A stretch of DNA of 5,023 bases from Acidobacteriota bacterium (GCA_021846065.1 JAJZCP010000143.1:1-5023), one strand, 5' to 3'; positions 1 to 5,023 are shown, numbered from the stretch's first letter. Translations and numbers: made by a program. The notes: a model not told the origin generated them from the letters alone.

Positions 1-26
1 AACCACTTTACTGTTCCTTGTTCCAT
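1..26 (-). CDS. Cold shock protein (CspA family), N-terminal fragment cut by window edge
   Basis: Read on the minus strand from ATG at 26-24, the eight complete codons plus two bases give MEQGTVKWF. This is the characteristic start of CspA-family cold shock domain proteins, in which GTVKWF forms the first beta strand before the RNP1 motif. These are small (about 65-70 residue) cytoplasmic single-stranded RNA/DNA-binding proteins that act as RNA chaperones. Only the first nine residues are visible; the rest lies left of the window. A weak Shine-Dalgarno-like AGGA (41-38) precedes the start by 11 nt. The gene is divergent from the decarboxylase gene. The AT-richer DNA to its right fits the long 5' leader usual for csp mRNAs. 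The motif is short but highly specific, so the identity is fairly secure; the exact paralogue (cspA, cspC, etc.) cannot be told. Confidence 0.8.
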
Positions 27-46
27 TGGAGCTTATTTCCTATAGT
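18..46 (+). promoter_or_regulatory. Candidate sigma70-type promoter for the decarboxylase gene
   Basis: On the plus strand TTGTTC (18-23) and TATAGT (41-46) are separated by exactly 17 nt. The -10 matches the consensus at five of six bases and the -35 at three. Transcription would begin near 53, giving a leader of about 165 nt before the start at 220. The -35 would overlap the first codons of the divergent cold shock gene. A weaker alternative nearer the gene is TTGCAC (91-96) with TACAAC (112-117). Neither is certain. Confidence 0.22.
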
Positions 47-144
47 GATGAATTACGTTGAAGGGAATCGGAGCGACCTCAAGCAGAAACTTGCACGGTA
101 TGAGCAAAATCTACAACTGCTCGGTTCTATTCGAACGCAGACAC

Positions 145-171
145 AGTTTAGCAGAATTTACCCAGTATCAA
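145..171 (-). promoter_or_regulatory. Candidate sigma70-type promoter for the cold shock gene
   Basis: On the minus strand TTGATA (171-166) is followed after 15 nt by TAAACT (150-145). The -10 element is preceded by TG plus one base, which makes an extended -10. The 15-nt spacer is short, but an extended -10 can compensate. Transcription would start near position 138 and give a leader of roughly 110 nt before the ATG at 26. That agrees with the long, structured leaders known for csp genes. Judged by eye from motif matches only. Confidence 0.3.
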
Positions 172-194
172 GCAAAAAATGCATAGCTTTGCGC

Positions 195-208
195 AATTCG
201 ACCGAATT
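195..208. repeat. 14-bp palindrome (6-bp arms) upstream of decarboxylase RBS
   Basis: AATTCG at 195-200 and CGAATT at 203-208 form a perfect inverted repeat around the dinucleotide AC. The site ends 2 bases before the ribosome binding site (AGGAG, 211-215) of the decarboxylase gene. The 2-nt centre is too tight for a stable RNA hairpin, so if functional it is more likely a dimeric regulator site on DNA. Chance occurrence in AT-rich DNA is possible. Confidence 0.3.
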
Positions 209-219
209 TCAGGAGCTTC

Positions 220-1587
220 ATGACCTTTGAGACGGATTCCATGGCCTGGCTGGAAGAGGCTGTCGAGCGGCTGGCGGAGGGTTTCGCCGGCCTGCCCGCC
301 TGGCGCCCAGCCGCAGGCCACGCGGAACGCAGCCGTGCCGTGCTGGCCGAGGCAGCGCTGCGTCTGCAGGATAATTTCCCCTACTTTCATCCGCTGTACG
401 CCGGGCAGATGCTGAAGACGCCCCACCCGGTGGCGCGCGCGGCCTACACTCTGGCCACCTGGATCAACCCCAACAACCATGCCCGCGATGGCGGCCGCGC
501 CAGCTCGCGGATGGAGATCGAAGCGGTCGCGGAGATCGCCCACATGTTCGGCTGGACGAAACACCTGGGCCATCTGACCAGCGGCGGCACCTTCGCGAAT
601 CTTGAGGCGCTTTGGGTTGCCGGTCAGCTTGAACCGCACAAAACTATCCTTGCCTCGGAGCAGGCCCACTACACCCACGCCCGCATCAGCGCCGTGCTGC
701 GGCTGCCGTTTGAGCCGGTCCCCGCCGACACGCACGGGCGGCTTTCCATGCCACACCTTGAGCAGCGGCTGCAGCGCGGCGATGTCAGCACCGTGGTCGC
801 AACGCTGGGCACCACGGCGCTCGGCGCCATCGATCCGCTGCCGGAGATTTTAGCGTTGCGCGAACGCTACGGATTCCGCCTGCACGTCGATGCAGCCTAC
901 GGCGGCTACTTTGGCCTGACGGCCACGCTGGGAGCGGAAGCGCGCGCCGCTTTCGATGTGGTCGGCGATGCGGATTCCGTCGTCATCGACCCGCATAAAC
1001 ACGGGCTGCAGCCTTATGGCTGCGGCTGCATTCTGTTTCGCGATCCGTCCGTGGGCCGCTTTTATAAGCACGACTCGCCGTACACGTATTTCACTTCGCA
1101 GGATTTGCATTTGGGCGAGATCAGCCTGGAGTGCTCGCGGGCTGGCGCTTCAGCGGTTGCGCTGTGGGCCACGCAGCGGCTGCTGCCGCTAATGCGGGGC
1201 GGGGAATTTGCTGCCATGCTGGAAGACTGCCGTGCCGCAGCCCTCGATCTGCATCAGCGCCTGTCCGCGGCAGATGCCTTCGTCGCGCCGATCCCTCCGG
1301 AGCTCGACATCGTCGTCTGGGCAGTGCGCGGCGCTTCCGTCGCTGAGAGCTCAGAACGCGCGCGCAAGATCTTTGACGCGGCGGCACGGCGTGACCTGCA
1401 TCTGGCGCTGGTGCAGCTCCCGGTGGCCATGTTTCCGGGCGTCTGGCCGGAGGCGCCGGAAGCCGACACCGTCACATGCCTGCGTTCCGTCCTGATGAAG
1501 CCGGAGCATCGCGCGTGGATGGATCAAATCTGGCAGCGGCTCAGCGCAGCCGCCCAGGAGATCCTGCCGAGCTCCAGCACAAAATAA
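220..1587 (+). CDS. Group II PLP-dependent decarboxylase family protein
   Basis: This encodes a 455-residue cytoplasmic enzyme of the fold-type I, group II pyridoxal-dependent amino acid decarboxylase family (relatives include glutamate, tyrosine/aspartate (MfnA), diaminobutyrate and aromatic amino acid decarboxylases). The expected motifs occur in order: SSRMEIE at 95-101, the phosphate-binding SGGTFAN at 121-127, the ring-stacking His in SEQAHYTHA (H150), the Asp that contacts the pyridine nitrogen in HVDAAYGGY (D224), and the Schiff-base Lys in DPHKHG (K260). Length is normal for the family and no active-site residue is missing. ATG 220 is chosen because AGGAG at 211-215 precedes it by 4 nt; the in-frame ATG at 241 has no comparable site. 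The gene stands alone on this strand, divergent from the cold shock gene and convergent with tal, so context gives no substrate. An amino acid decarboxylase is the likeliest role, but a C-C lyase of the same superfamily cannot be excluded. Confidence 0.9.
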   Translation: MTFETDSMAWLEEAVERLAEGFAGLPAWRPAAGHAERSRAVLAEAALRLQDNFPYFHPLYAGQMLKTPHPVARAAYTLATWINPNNHARDGGRASSRMEIEAVAEIAHMFGWTKHLGHLTSGGTFANLEALWVAGQLEPHKTILASEQAHYTHARISAVLRLPFEPVPADTHGRLSMPHLEQRLQRGDVSTVVATLGTTALGAIDPLPEILALRERYGFRLHVDAAYGGYFGLTATLGAEARAAFDVVGDADSVVIDPHKHGLQPYGCGCILFRDPSVGRFYKHDSPYTYFTSQDLHLGEISLECSRAGASAVALWATQRLLPLMRGGEFAAMLEDCRAAALDLHQRLSAADAFVAPIPPELDIVVWAVRGASVAESSERARKIFDAAARRDLHLALVQLPVAMFPGVWPEAPEADTVTCLRSVLMKPEHRAWMDQIWQRLSAAAQEILPSSSTK

Positions 1588-1626
1588 AAGAAGGCTGAAA
1601 GGGGATCACCCTCGCAGCCTTCTTTT
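1586..1626. terminator. Bidirectional rho-independent terminator between decarboxylase and tal
   Basis: AAAAGAAGGCTG (1586-1597) pairs perfectly with CAGCCTTCTTTT (1615-1626) to give a 12-bp stem. Its apex contains a second stem, AGGG (1600-1603) with CCCT (1609-1612) around GATCA, separated from the first by a 2x2 internal loop. The A-run on one arm and T-run on the other let it work in both directions. Plus-strand transcripts from the decarboxylase end in TTCTTTT, and minus-strand tal transcripts end in TTCTTTTATTTT. The stem begins inside the decarboxylase stop codon (TAA, 1585-1587) and lies 62 bp beyond the tal stop, as expected for a convergent gene pair. Confidence 0.85.
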
Positions 1627-1688
1627 GCCCTTACTTTTCTTTTTGTCATCCCCGCCAGGGGATCTGCTTTGGCTTCTCCGCCTGCAGC

Positions 1689-2702
1689 CTACCGCGCTGC
1701 GCCGACGGTTTCCTGCTTGCCCGCTTCCAACTCGGCCAGGCGTTTCGCCAGCGCCTTTTCCAGCTTTTCCAGCGCTTCGGAAAAGCCCTCGATGCCTTCC
1801 TTCAGCTTGTCGTGTGCCATGCGATCCGCCGCGTGCATTTTTTCGAACGTCGCTTCGTCGATGGAGATCTTCTCGATGGTCATGCTCTTCGCCTTTTCAG
1901 GGTCGAGCTTGCGGGGCAGGTCATTCGGGTTTGCGGCCAGCTCATCCAGCAGCTTGGGCGAGATAGTCAGCAGATCGCAGCCCGCCAGCTCTTGAATTTC
2001 GCCAATATTGCGGAAGCTGGCGCCCATGACGACCGTCTTGTGACCGAACTTCTTGAAATAGTTGTAAATCCGCGTCACCGATTGCACGCCGGGATCATCG
2101 GCGCCTTTGTAATCCTTCCCGGTGTCCTTCTTGTACCAGTCCAGGATGCGCCCGACGAACGGCGAAATCAGCGTGACCTTGGCCTCGGCGGCGGCCACGG
2201 CCTGATGCATGCCGAACAGCAGCGTCATGTTGCAGTGAATACCCTCGCGCTCCAGTTGTTCGGCGGCGCGCATTCCCTGCCAGGTTGACGCAATCTTGAT
2301 CAGCACCCGCTCGCGCGAGATACCGGCTTTCTCATACTGCGCGATGATCTCGTGCGCCTGCTCGACGGTCTTCGCGGTGTCGTAGGACAGGCGGGCATCC
2401 ACCTCGGTCGAAACGCGGCCAGGGACTACTTTCAGAATGCGTTTGCCAAATTCGACCGCCAGCCGTTTGAAGGCGAGGTTCGCCACCTGCTTGTCGTCGG
2501 CGTTTGCGCCCAGCTCTTTCTTTGCGTCGAGCAACACGCTATCCATAATCGGCTGATACTGCGGCAACTGGGTCGCCGCGGTGATCAGGGAAGGATTGGT
2601 GGTCGCATCCTGCGGCTTCACCCGCTCAATCTCCTGAATGTCTCCGGTGTCGGCGACGATCGTTGTCATGGCGCGAAGCTGATCTAATTGTGTCTTAGCC
2701 AT
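1689..2702 (-). CDS. tal: Transaldolase (TalB type)
   Basis: This encodes a 337-residue cytoplasmic transaldolase, which moves a dihydroxyacetone unit between sedoheptulose 7-phosphate and glyceraldehyde 3-phosphate in the non-oxidative pentose phosphate pathway. Close similarity to E. coli TalB runs the whole length: the catalytic Asp in VADTGD (D18), ATTNPSL near 33-39, the Schiff-base Lys in [12 protein letters not shown] (K136), [17 protein letters not shown] with its phosphate-contacting Arg, and MGASFRN with the Ser/Arg pair. All expected catalytic residues are present. The C-terminus runs about 20 residues past TalB as a charged, helix-prone tail ([16 protein letters not shown]). Two ATG codons are in tandem. 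GGAGGG (2712-2707) lies 1 nt from the first (2705) and 4 nt from the second (2702), so the second is preferred; the first would add one Met. The gene may be the last of a minus-strand operon, but a -10-like element upstream suggests its own promoter. Confidence 0.96.
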   Translation of the reverse strand: MAKTQLDQLRAMTTIVADTGDIQEIERVKPQDATTNPSLITAATQLPQYQPIMDSVLLDAKKELGANADDKQVANLAFKRLAVEFGKRILKVVPGRVSTEVDARLSYDTAKTVEQAHEIIAQYEKAGISRERVLIKIASTWQGMRAAEQLEREGIHCNMTLLFGMHQAVAAAEAKVTLISPFVGRILDWYKKDTGKDYKGADDPGVQSVTRIYNYFKKFGHKTVVMGASFRNIGEIQELAGCDLLTISPKLLDELAANPNDLPRKLDPEKAKSMTIEKISIDEATFEKMHAADRMAHDKLKEGIEGFSEALEKLEKALAKRLAELEAGKQETVGAAR

Positions 2703-2739
2703 CATTCCCTCCGGGGCGCGCCGGGTGACGCTAGCCCTG

Positions 2740-2750
2740 CTTATATTTTA
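2740..2750 (-). promoter_or_regulatory. Candidate -10 region for tal
   Basis: In an otherwise GC-rich gap, the minus strand reads TAAAATATAAG (2750-2740). It contains two overlapping -10-like hexamers, TAAAAT and TATAAG, each matching TATAAT at five of six bases. Initiation would fall near 2733, giving a leader of about 30 nt before the tal start. I see no convincing -35 element at the right distance, so an activator or a sigma factor with different needs would be required if this promoter is real. Confidence 0.3.
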
Positions 2751-2790
2751 GATGCCGGAGGGGAGGATAGGTTACGGAAGCCGCGGGAAG

Positions 2791-2819
2791 CTGAGCGCGC
2801 TACCCTGCAGGCGCGTCAG
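2791..2819 (-). other. Imperfect GC-rich hairpin between receiver gene and tal
   Basis: CTGA and CGCG at 2791-2799 (with a bulged G at 2795) can pair with CGCG and TCAG at 2812-2819 around a 12-nt loop. It sits about 60 bp downstream of the receiver gene stop on the minus strand. No T-run follows, so it is not a standard intrinsic terminator. It could stabilise or attenuate a read-through transcript, or be incidental in GC-rich DNA. Confidence 0.2.
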
Positions 2820-2877
2820 CGCACACCCGTCGCCCGCGCCAGAGAGTCGCCGGAATGCCGAAGCAAAGAATCTGCAG

Positions 2878-3237
2878 CTAATTTGTGGTGGAGGCGTGAA
2901 ATTTTTCGGCGAGCAGCGCCATCAGCGCCTGCGGTTGGTGGCTCGGCAGTACGTAATCCACCCCCTTCAGCTGCACCGGCCCGACCGGGGAGAGCGCAAT
3001 CACAGGAACTTCCGGGCGAATCTGACGAATCTTCCCGACTACTTCTTCAAACGGCTGATCGGAGACGTTGACGTGGACCACCACCGCGTCTACGGCTGGG
3101 AAACGGCGGAAAAGCTGCACCCCTTCGTTTCCGTTGTAAGCGGTGATTACATTCTGCTTGGAGCTTTCGAGAATGAGTTTGCGGGCCGACAAGCCCTCTG
3201 GCTGTTCAGCCTCAATGATCAGAACCGTAATATGCAT
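2878..3237 (-). CDS. Stand-alone degenerate receiver (pseudo-receiver) domain protein
   Basis: This encodes a 119-residue protein that spans one CheY-like receiver domain and nothing else. The fold pattern is recognisable: VLIIEAE at 5-11, NVITAYNGNEGVQLF at 29-43, VDAVVVHV at 49-56, VPVIALS at 77-83 and GVDYVLPSHQP at 92-102. Key residues are altered. The phosphoacceptor Asp position is His55, the conserved Lys is Ser99 (followed by His100 in place of the usual Pro), and the N-terminal acidic cluster is E-A-E instead of D-D-E. Ser83 at the Thr/Ser position is kept. It should therefore be unable to take phosphate in the normal way, and may act as a binding or scaffold module. ATG 3237 has GAGG about 10 nt upstream. 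The gene lies between the FAH-family gene (145-bp gap) and tal (175-bp gap), all on one strand. No histidine kinase or output domain is present here, so its partner is unknown. Confidence 0.75.
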   Translation of the reverse strand: MHITVLIIEAEQPEGLSARKLILESSKQNVITAYNGNEGVQLFRRFPAVDAVVVHVNVSDQPFEEVVGKIRQIRPEVPVIALSPVGPVQLKGVDYVLPSHQPQALMALLAEKFHASTTN

Positions 3238-3262
3238 CTACAGCTTGCCTCTTCAGGGCCGC

Positions 3263-3285
3263 AAGGGGAAGGAGTGGGGGGAGGG
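3263..3285 (+). other. Purine/G-rich tract in the leader of the receiver gene
   Basis: Apart from one T, the plus strand is all purine from 3263 to 3285, with G-runs at 3265-3268, 3276-3281 and 3283-3285. The minus-strand transcript is correspondingly C-rich just upstream of the receiver gene's weak ribosome binding site. It could be a two-tetrad G-quadruplex former on the non-transcribed face, or simply biased sequence. Confidence 0.25.
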
Positions 3286-3340
3286 TCTGCGGCTGACTGC
3301 AACGGTACAGGACCCGCCCGCCAAAAGTCTGTGACGATTG

Positions 3341-3363
3341 AACCCCGGAAATCCACAGGGGTT
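3341..3363 (-). other. Small inverted repeat downstream of FAH-family gene
   Basis: AACCCC (3341-3346) and GGGGTT (3358-3363) form 6-bp arms around an 11-nt loop, 19 bp after the stop of the FAH-family gene on the minus strand. No T-run follows in that direction, so it is at most a weak terminator or an mRNA-stabilising stem. Nothing else coding is visible in the 145-bp gap. Confidence 0.25.
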
Positions 3364-3382
3364 GTGATGCATGAACGCCTGG

Positions 3383-4171
3383 TTAATCGGCCGCGACCGG
3401 GTTCTCCAGAACTCCCAGCCCGGAGATTGCAACGGCAACTTTATCGCCGGGTTTCATCGGACCGACGCCCGCCGGTGTCCCGGTTGCAATCAGATCGCCG
3501 GGGCACAGCGTCATGGCCTGCGAAATGTAGCGAATTAGCGTGGGGATGTCGAAGATCAGATCGCTGGTGGCGCCGTGCTGTTTCTCTTCGCCATTTAACC
3601 GTGTTACAACGCTGGCTGCCGTCACGTCGAAGTCCGAACTGATCCACGGTCCCACCGGACAGAAGGTGTCGAACCCCTTGGCACGCGACCATTGCCCGTC
3701 CGTTTTCTGCAGATCGCGGGCGGTCACGTCGTTCACAATCGTATAGCCGCGAATATAGGGATGCACATCCGCGTCCGCTGCCAGTTTGCGGCACGAGCGG
3801 CCGATCACAATGCCCAGCTCCCCTTCGAAGTCCACGCGCTGCGATAGAGCCGGGATGCGGATGGAGTCGCCCGGCGCCAGCAGGGCCGAAGGCGCTTTCA
3901 AAAACAGCAGCGGCTCCTTGGGAACATCATTGCCAAGTTCCGCCGCATGGTCGCGGTAGTTCCGGCCGATGCAGACAATTTTTGAAGGAGTCACCGGCGC
4001 CAGCAGCTTGAGCTGTGCCACGGGCTGCGCCGGCAGATCCTTCTCCAGGTGGACGACCGACCAGTCCTCCGGCGGAGGAGCAATGACGCGGGTCATCCAC
4101 AGCTCGCCGCCGCGCAGCGTGATCTCTCCGTACTGTGGTCCCTGCGGCGTTTCAAATCGGCAATATTGCAT
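3383..4171 (-). CDS. Fumarylacetoacetate hydrolase (FAH) family protein
   Basis: This encodes a 262-residue metal-dependent enzyme of the FAH superfamily. The family cleaves C-C bonds in acylpyruvates, decarboxylates oxaloacetate, or isomerises hydroxy-heptadienedioates. An N-terminal segment (about 1-55, MQYCRFETPQGPQYGE) resembles the small domain preceding FAH in Rv2993c-like proteins. The catalytic domain shows GRNYRDHAAE (H75 and E78, the dyad equivalent to that in FAHD1), metal ligands E116 and E118 in DFEGELG and D148 in VNDVTARD, a Lys in WSRAKGFD (K165), and ATGTPAGVG at 229-237. The set is complete, so the enzyme is probably active with Mg or Mn. ATG 4171 has GGGAG 10 nt upstream. 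The frame stays open to 4348, but that stretch reads through the end of the preceding gene, looks unlike FAH proteins and is excluded. It follows the DUF1569 gene by 97 bp and may share its transcript. The precise substrate cannot be deduced. Confidence 0.92.
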   Translation of the reverse strand: MQYCRFETPQGPQYGEITLRGGELWMTRVIAPPPEDWSVVHLEKDLPAQPVAQLKLLAPVTPSKIVCIGRNYRDHAAELGNDVPKEPLLFLKAPSALLAPGDSIRIPALSQRVDFEGELGIVIGRSCRKLAADADVHPYIRGYTIVNDVTARDLQKTDGQWSRAKGFDTFCPVGPWISSDFDVTAASVVTRLNGEEKQHGATSDLIFDIPTLIRYISQAMTLCPGDLIATGTPAGVGPMKPGDKVAVAISGLGVLENPVAAD

Positions 4172-4268
4172 ACGGCCTGCACTCCCTGGAAAACATTCTC
4201 GCGGTGCAAATTTCGATTGTAGCGATCCAGCCGCTGCTACGTCCGCCGCCGCGCACGGCTCTTCTGCT

Positions 4269-4721
4269 TCAATGCCCGAACTGGCGGAGATGATGATCTG
4301 TGTGCAGCCACGCCCATCGCATCCACTCCTGACGCGTGAGCAATCCAAAATATGGATGCGATCTTCCCGTCAGCGGATCGTTCAAAAATTGCTGCGTCAC
4401 CGCCAGCAGTTCCTCGACGTCGTCCGCAAAGGGGGTCGATGGTGGCGCTTTCCGGCTTTGGTCAAAGACGGCCGCAGTGGGAATATTTTTTCGCCAGCGC
4501 AGTGGGACAGAGAGCGCCAGGACCTTGAGCACGGGCCGCGGAATACCCAGGCTCGCGGGCTCCACTGTCAGCTCTCCCAGCGGCAGCCGCAGCGCGTCCC
4601 GCAGATGACGGATCATTTGCGGCGCGCTCATAACGCCCCACCGGGGACTGTCGGAGGGCTGCACGCTTCGGAGACGGCGCTCCACTTCCACCCACGTTCC
4701 CGGAGAGGCGAGGGTCTTCAT
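4269..4721 (-). CDS. DUF1569 / DinB-like four-helix protein
   Basis: This encodes a 150-residue protein resembling the DUF1569 family of the DinB/YfiT-like superfamily, which are small four-helix bundles that often bind a divalent metal. Recognisable parts are the opening MKTL, RWGVMSAPQMIRHLRDALR at 27-45, SHPYFGLLTRQEW at 121-133, and the closing HTDHHLRQFGH. H39, H140 and H144 are placed like the DinB metal-binding His triad (the last two spaced H-x3-H). Some DinB-fold proteins are thiol-dependent transferases, but the function of this subgroup is not established and I do not assign one. ATG 4721 has GGAG 8 nt upstream. The start overlaps the stop of the FN3-domain gene as ATGA (4721-4718), which indicates translational coupling. 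The FAH-family gene follows 97 bp downstream. Length is normal for the family and no frameshift is seen. Confidence 0.82.
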   Translation of the reverse strand: MKTLASPGTWVEVERRLRSVQPSDSPRWGVMSAPQMIRHLRDALRLPLGELTVEPASLGIPRPVLKVLALSVPLRWRKNIPTAAVFDQSRKAPPSTPFADDVEELLAVTQQFLNDPLTGRSHPYFGLLTRQEWMRWAWLHTDHHLRQFGH

Positions 4722-5023
4722 CGAGGCTGCTCCGGTTTGCCGTCTTCGGCGGATGGGTTGGCGGAGGATAAATCTGCCGTCGCCCCCGACGACGGTGGCC
4801 CCTCGACACCAGCGGCATTGACCGCTGTCACGTGGTACCGATACTCCGCGCCCGCTGAGACGGTAGCGTCATGAAAGGCGGGCGCCAGCAGCGGCGGTCC
4901 TGCGGGAGCTGGAGCGACGCGTATTTCCGGTCCGGGCGTGGGATGCAGTTCGCGGCGGTACACACGATAGCCGCCGAAGTCGGCGGATGTATCGGGCGAC
5001 CAGGAGAGATCGACGGCGGCGTG
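4718..5023 (-). CDS. Fibronectin type III domain protein, C-terminal part (5' end outside window)
   Basis: The minus-strand frame is open from the window edge to TGA at 4720-4718, giving the last 101 residues of a protein that starts further right. About 85 residues form one fibronectin type III domain: VDLSWSPD with the core Trp (W8 of the visible part), FGGYRVYRRE, APAFHDATVSAGAEYRYHVTAVNAAGVEGPPS with the conserved Tyr and VTAVN strand. A short polar tail (SANPSAEDGKPEQPR) ends the protein. FN3 domains in bacteria mostly occur in secreted or surface proteins as binding or spacer modules. The N-terminal region that would show a signal or lipoprotein peptide is not visible, so location is inferred. 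A GTG at 4963-4961 lies mid-domain and should not be taken as the start. The stop overlaps the next start (ATGA), tying it to the DUF1569 gene. Confidence 0.85.
   Translation of the reverse strand, partial: HAAVDLSWSPDTSADFGGYRVYRRELHPTPGPEIRVAPAPAGPPLLAPAFHDATVSAGAEYRYHVTAVNAAGVEGPPSSGATADLSSANPSAEDGKPEQPR

Larger units (their letters stand above)
27..219. promoter_or_regulatory. Divergent intergenic region, cold shock gene / decarboxylase
   Basis: This stretch is visibly richer in A and T than the coding regions beside it and lies between two divergent starts, so it should hold the promoters and leaders of both genes. It contains promoter-like elements on each strand (listed separately), a palindrome at 195-208, and small inverted repeats such as GAGCA (102-106) with TGCTC (118-122) around an 11-nt loop. 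On the minus strand that hairpin would fall in the cold shock mRNA leader. An open frame of about 60-70 codons crosses it on the plus strand but has no recognisable homology and no clear ribosome binding site, so I treat the region as non-coding. Confidence 0.6.

Noticed and set aside
18..230. Open plus-strand frame of about 70 codons in the left intergenic region
   Set aside because: It needs a TTG start (or an ATG at 48 with no clear ribosome binding site), shows no recognisable domain, overlaps the decarboxylase start, and occupies the expected cold shock promoter/leader region.
148..756. Long open minus-strand frame opposite the decarboxylase gene (about 200 codons)
   Set aside because: It is the antisense shadow of a GC-rich, well-supported coding region, and its translation is Arg/Gly/Ala-rich with no family motifs.
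1812..2288. Open plus-strand frame of about 158 codons inside tal
   Set aside because: It is antisense to a transaldolase whose identity is certain, and its residues show no independent family signature.
2752..3642. Long open plus-strand frame (about 296 codons) opposite the receiver and FAH-family genes
   Set aside because: It spans two genes and their gap on the opposite strand, has no recognisable domain, and is low-complexity and Arg-rich towards its end.
4172..4348. In-frame 59-residue N-terminal extension of the FAH-family protein
   Set aside because: It would overlap the end of the DUF1569 gene, is unlike FAH-family N-termini, and the ATG at 4171 has a usable ribosome binding site followed by the expected MQYCRF-type start.
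3969..4874. Long open plus-strand frame (about 301 codons) opposite the FAH-family, DUF1569 and FN3 genes
   Set aside because: It crosses three convincing minus-strand genes and has no domain-like pattern, so it is a GC-driven shadow.
4718..4963. A short independent gene starting at GTG 4963
   Set aside because: The frame stays open to the window edge, and the upstream residues (VDLSWSPD...FGGYRVYRR) supply the missing first strands of the same FN3 domain, so the gene is partial and does not start there.
1..5023. Mobile elements, tRNA/rRNA genes, CRISPR arrays or defence systems
   Set aside because: No transposase or integrase motifs, regularly spaced direct repeats, tRNA-like cloverleaf or defence-gene domains were found on either strand.

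Overview
The window is a GC-rich bacterial chromosome segment with ordinary gene density and no mobile elements, tRNA/rRNA genes or CRISPR arrays. The gene mix suggests an Acidobacteriota-like (Terriglobia-type) organism: a cold shock protein beginning MEQGTVKWF, a group II PLP decarboxylase, a TalB-type transaldolase, a DUF1569/DinB-like protein, a fumarylacetoacetase-family hydrolase and an FN3-domain protein. That taxonomic guess is inference; the sequence alone does not prove it.

Layout, left to right. Positions 1-26 (minus) hold the first nine codons of a cold shock gene that runs off the left edge. An AT-richer intergenic region of about 190 bp separates it from a divergent PLP-dependent decarboxylase gene (220-1587, plus), the only substantial plus-strand gene. 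A compound 12-bp-stem hairpin at 1586-1626 sits between the decarboxylase and the convergent transaldolase gene and looks like a bidirectional terminator. Everything to the right is on the minus strand. In transcription order it is: FN3-domain protein (5023-4718, 5' end outside the window), DUF1569/DinB-like protein (4721-4269, ATGA overlap with the FN3 gene), FAH-family hydrolase/isomerase (4171-3383), a stand-alone degenerate receiver domain (3237-2878) and transaldolase (2702-1689).

How the genes work together. The FN3 and DUF1569 genes are almost certainly co-transcribed and translationally coupled. The FAH-family gene follows after 97 bp, the receiver after 145 bp and tal after 175 bp, with no strong terminator between them. 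A continuous minus-strand operon is possible, but tal has a good -10-like element of its own and may be transcribed independently. Transaldolase belongs to the non-oxidative pentose phosphate pathway. The FAH-family enzyme probably acts on a small keto- or dicarboxylic acid. No shared pathway is evident.

The observations most worth a second look are the receiver domain lacking both its phosphoacceptor Asp and its conserved Lys, the cut-off cold shock gene at the left edge, and a palindrome just upstream of the decarboxylase ribosome binding site. I did not find convincing evidence for a novel multi-gene system.
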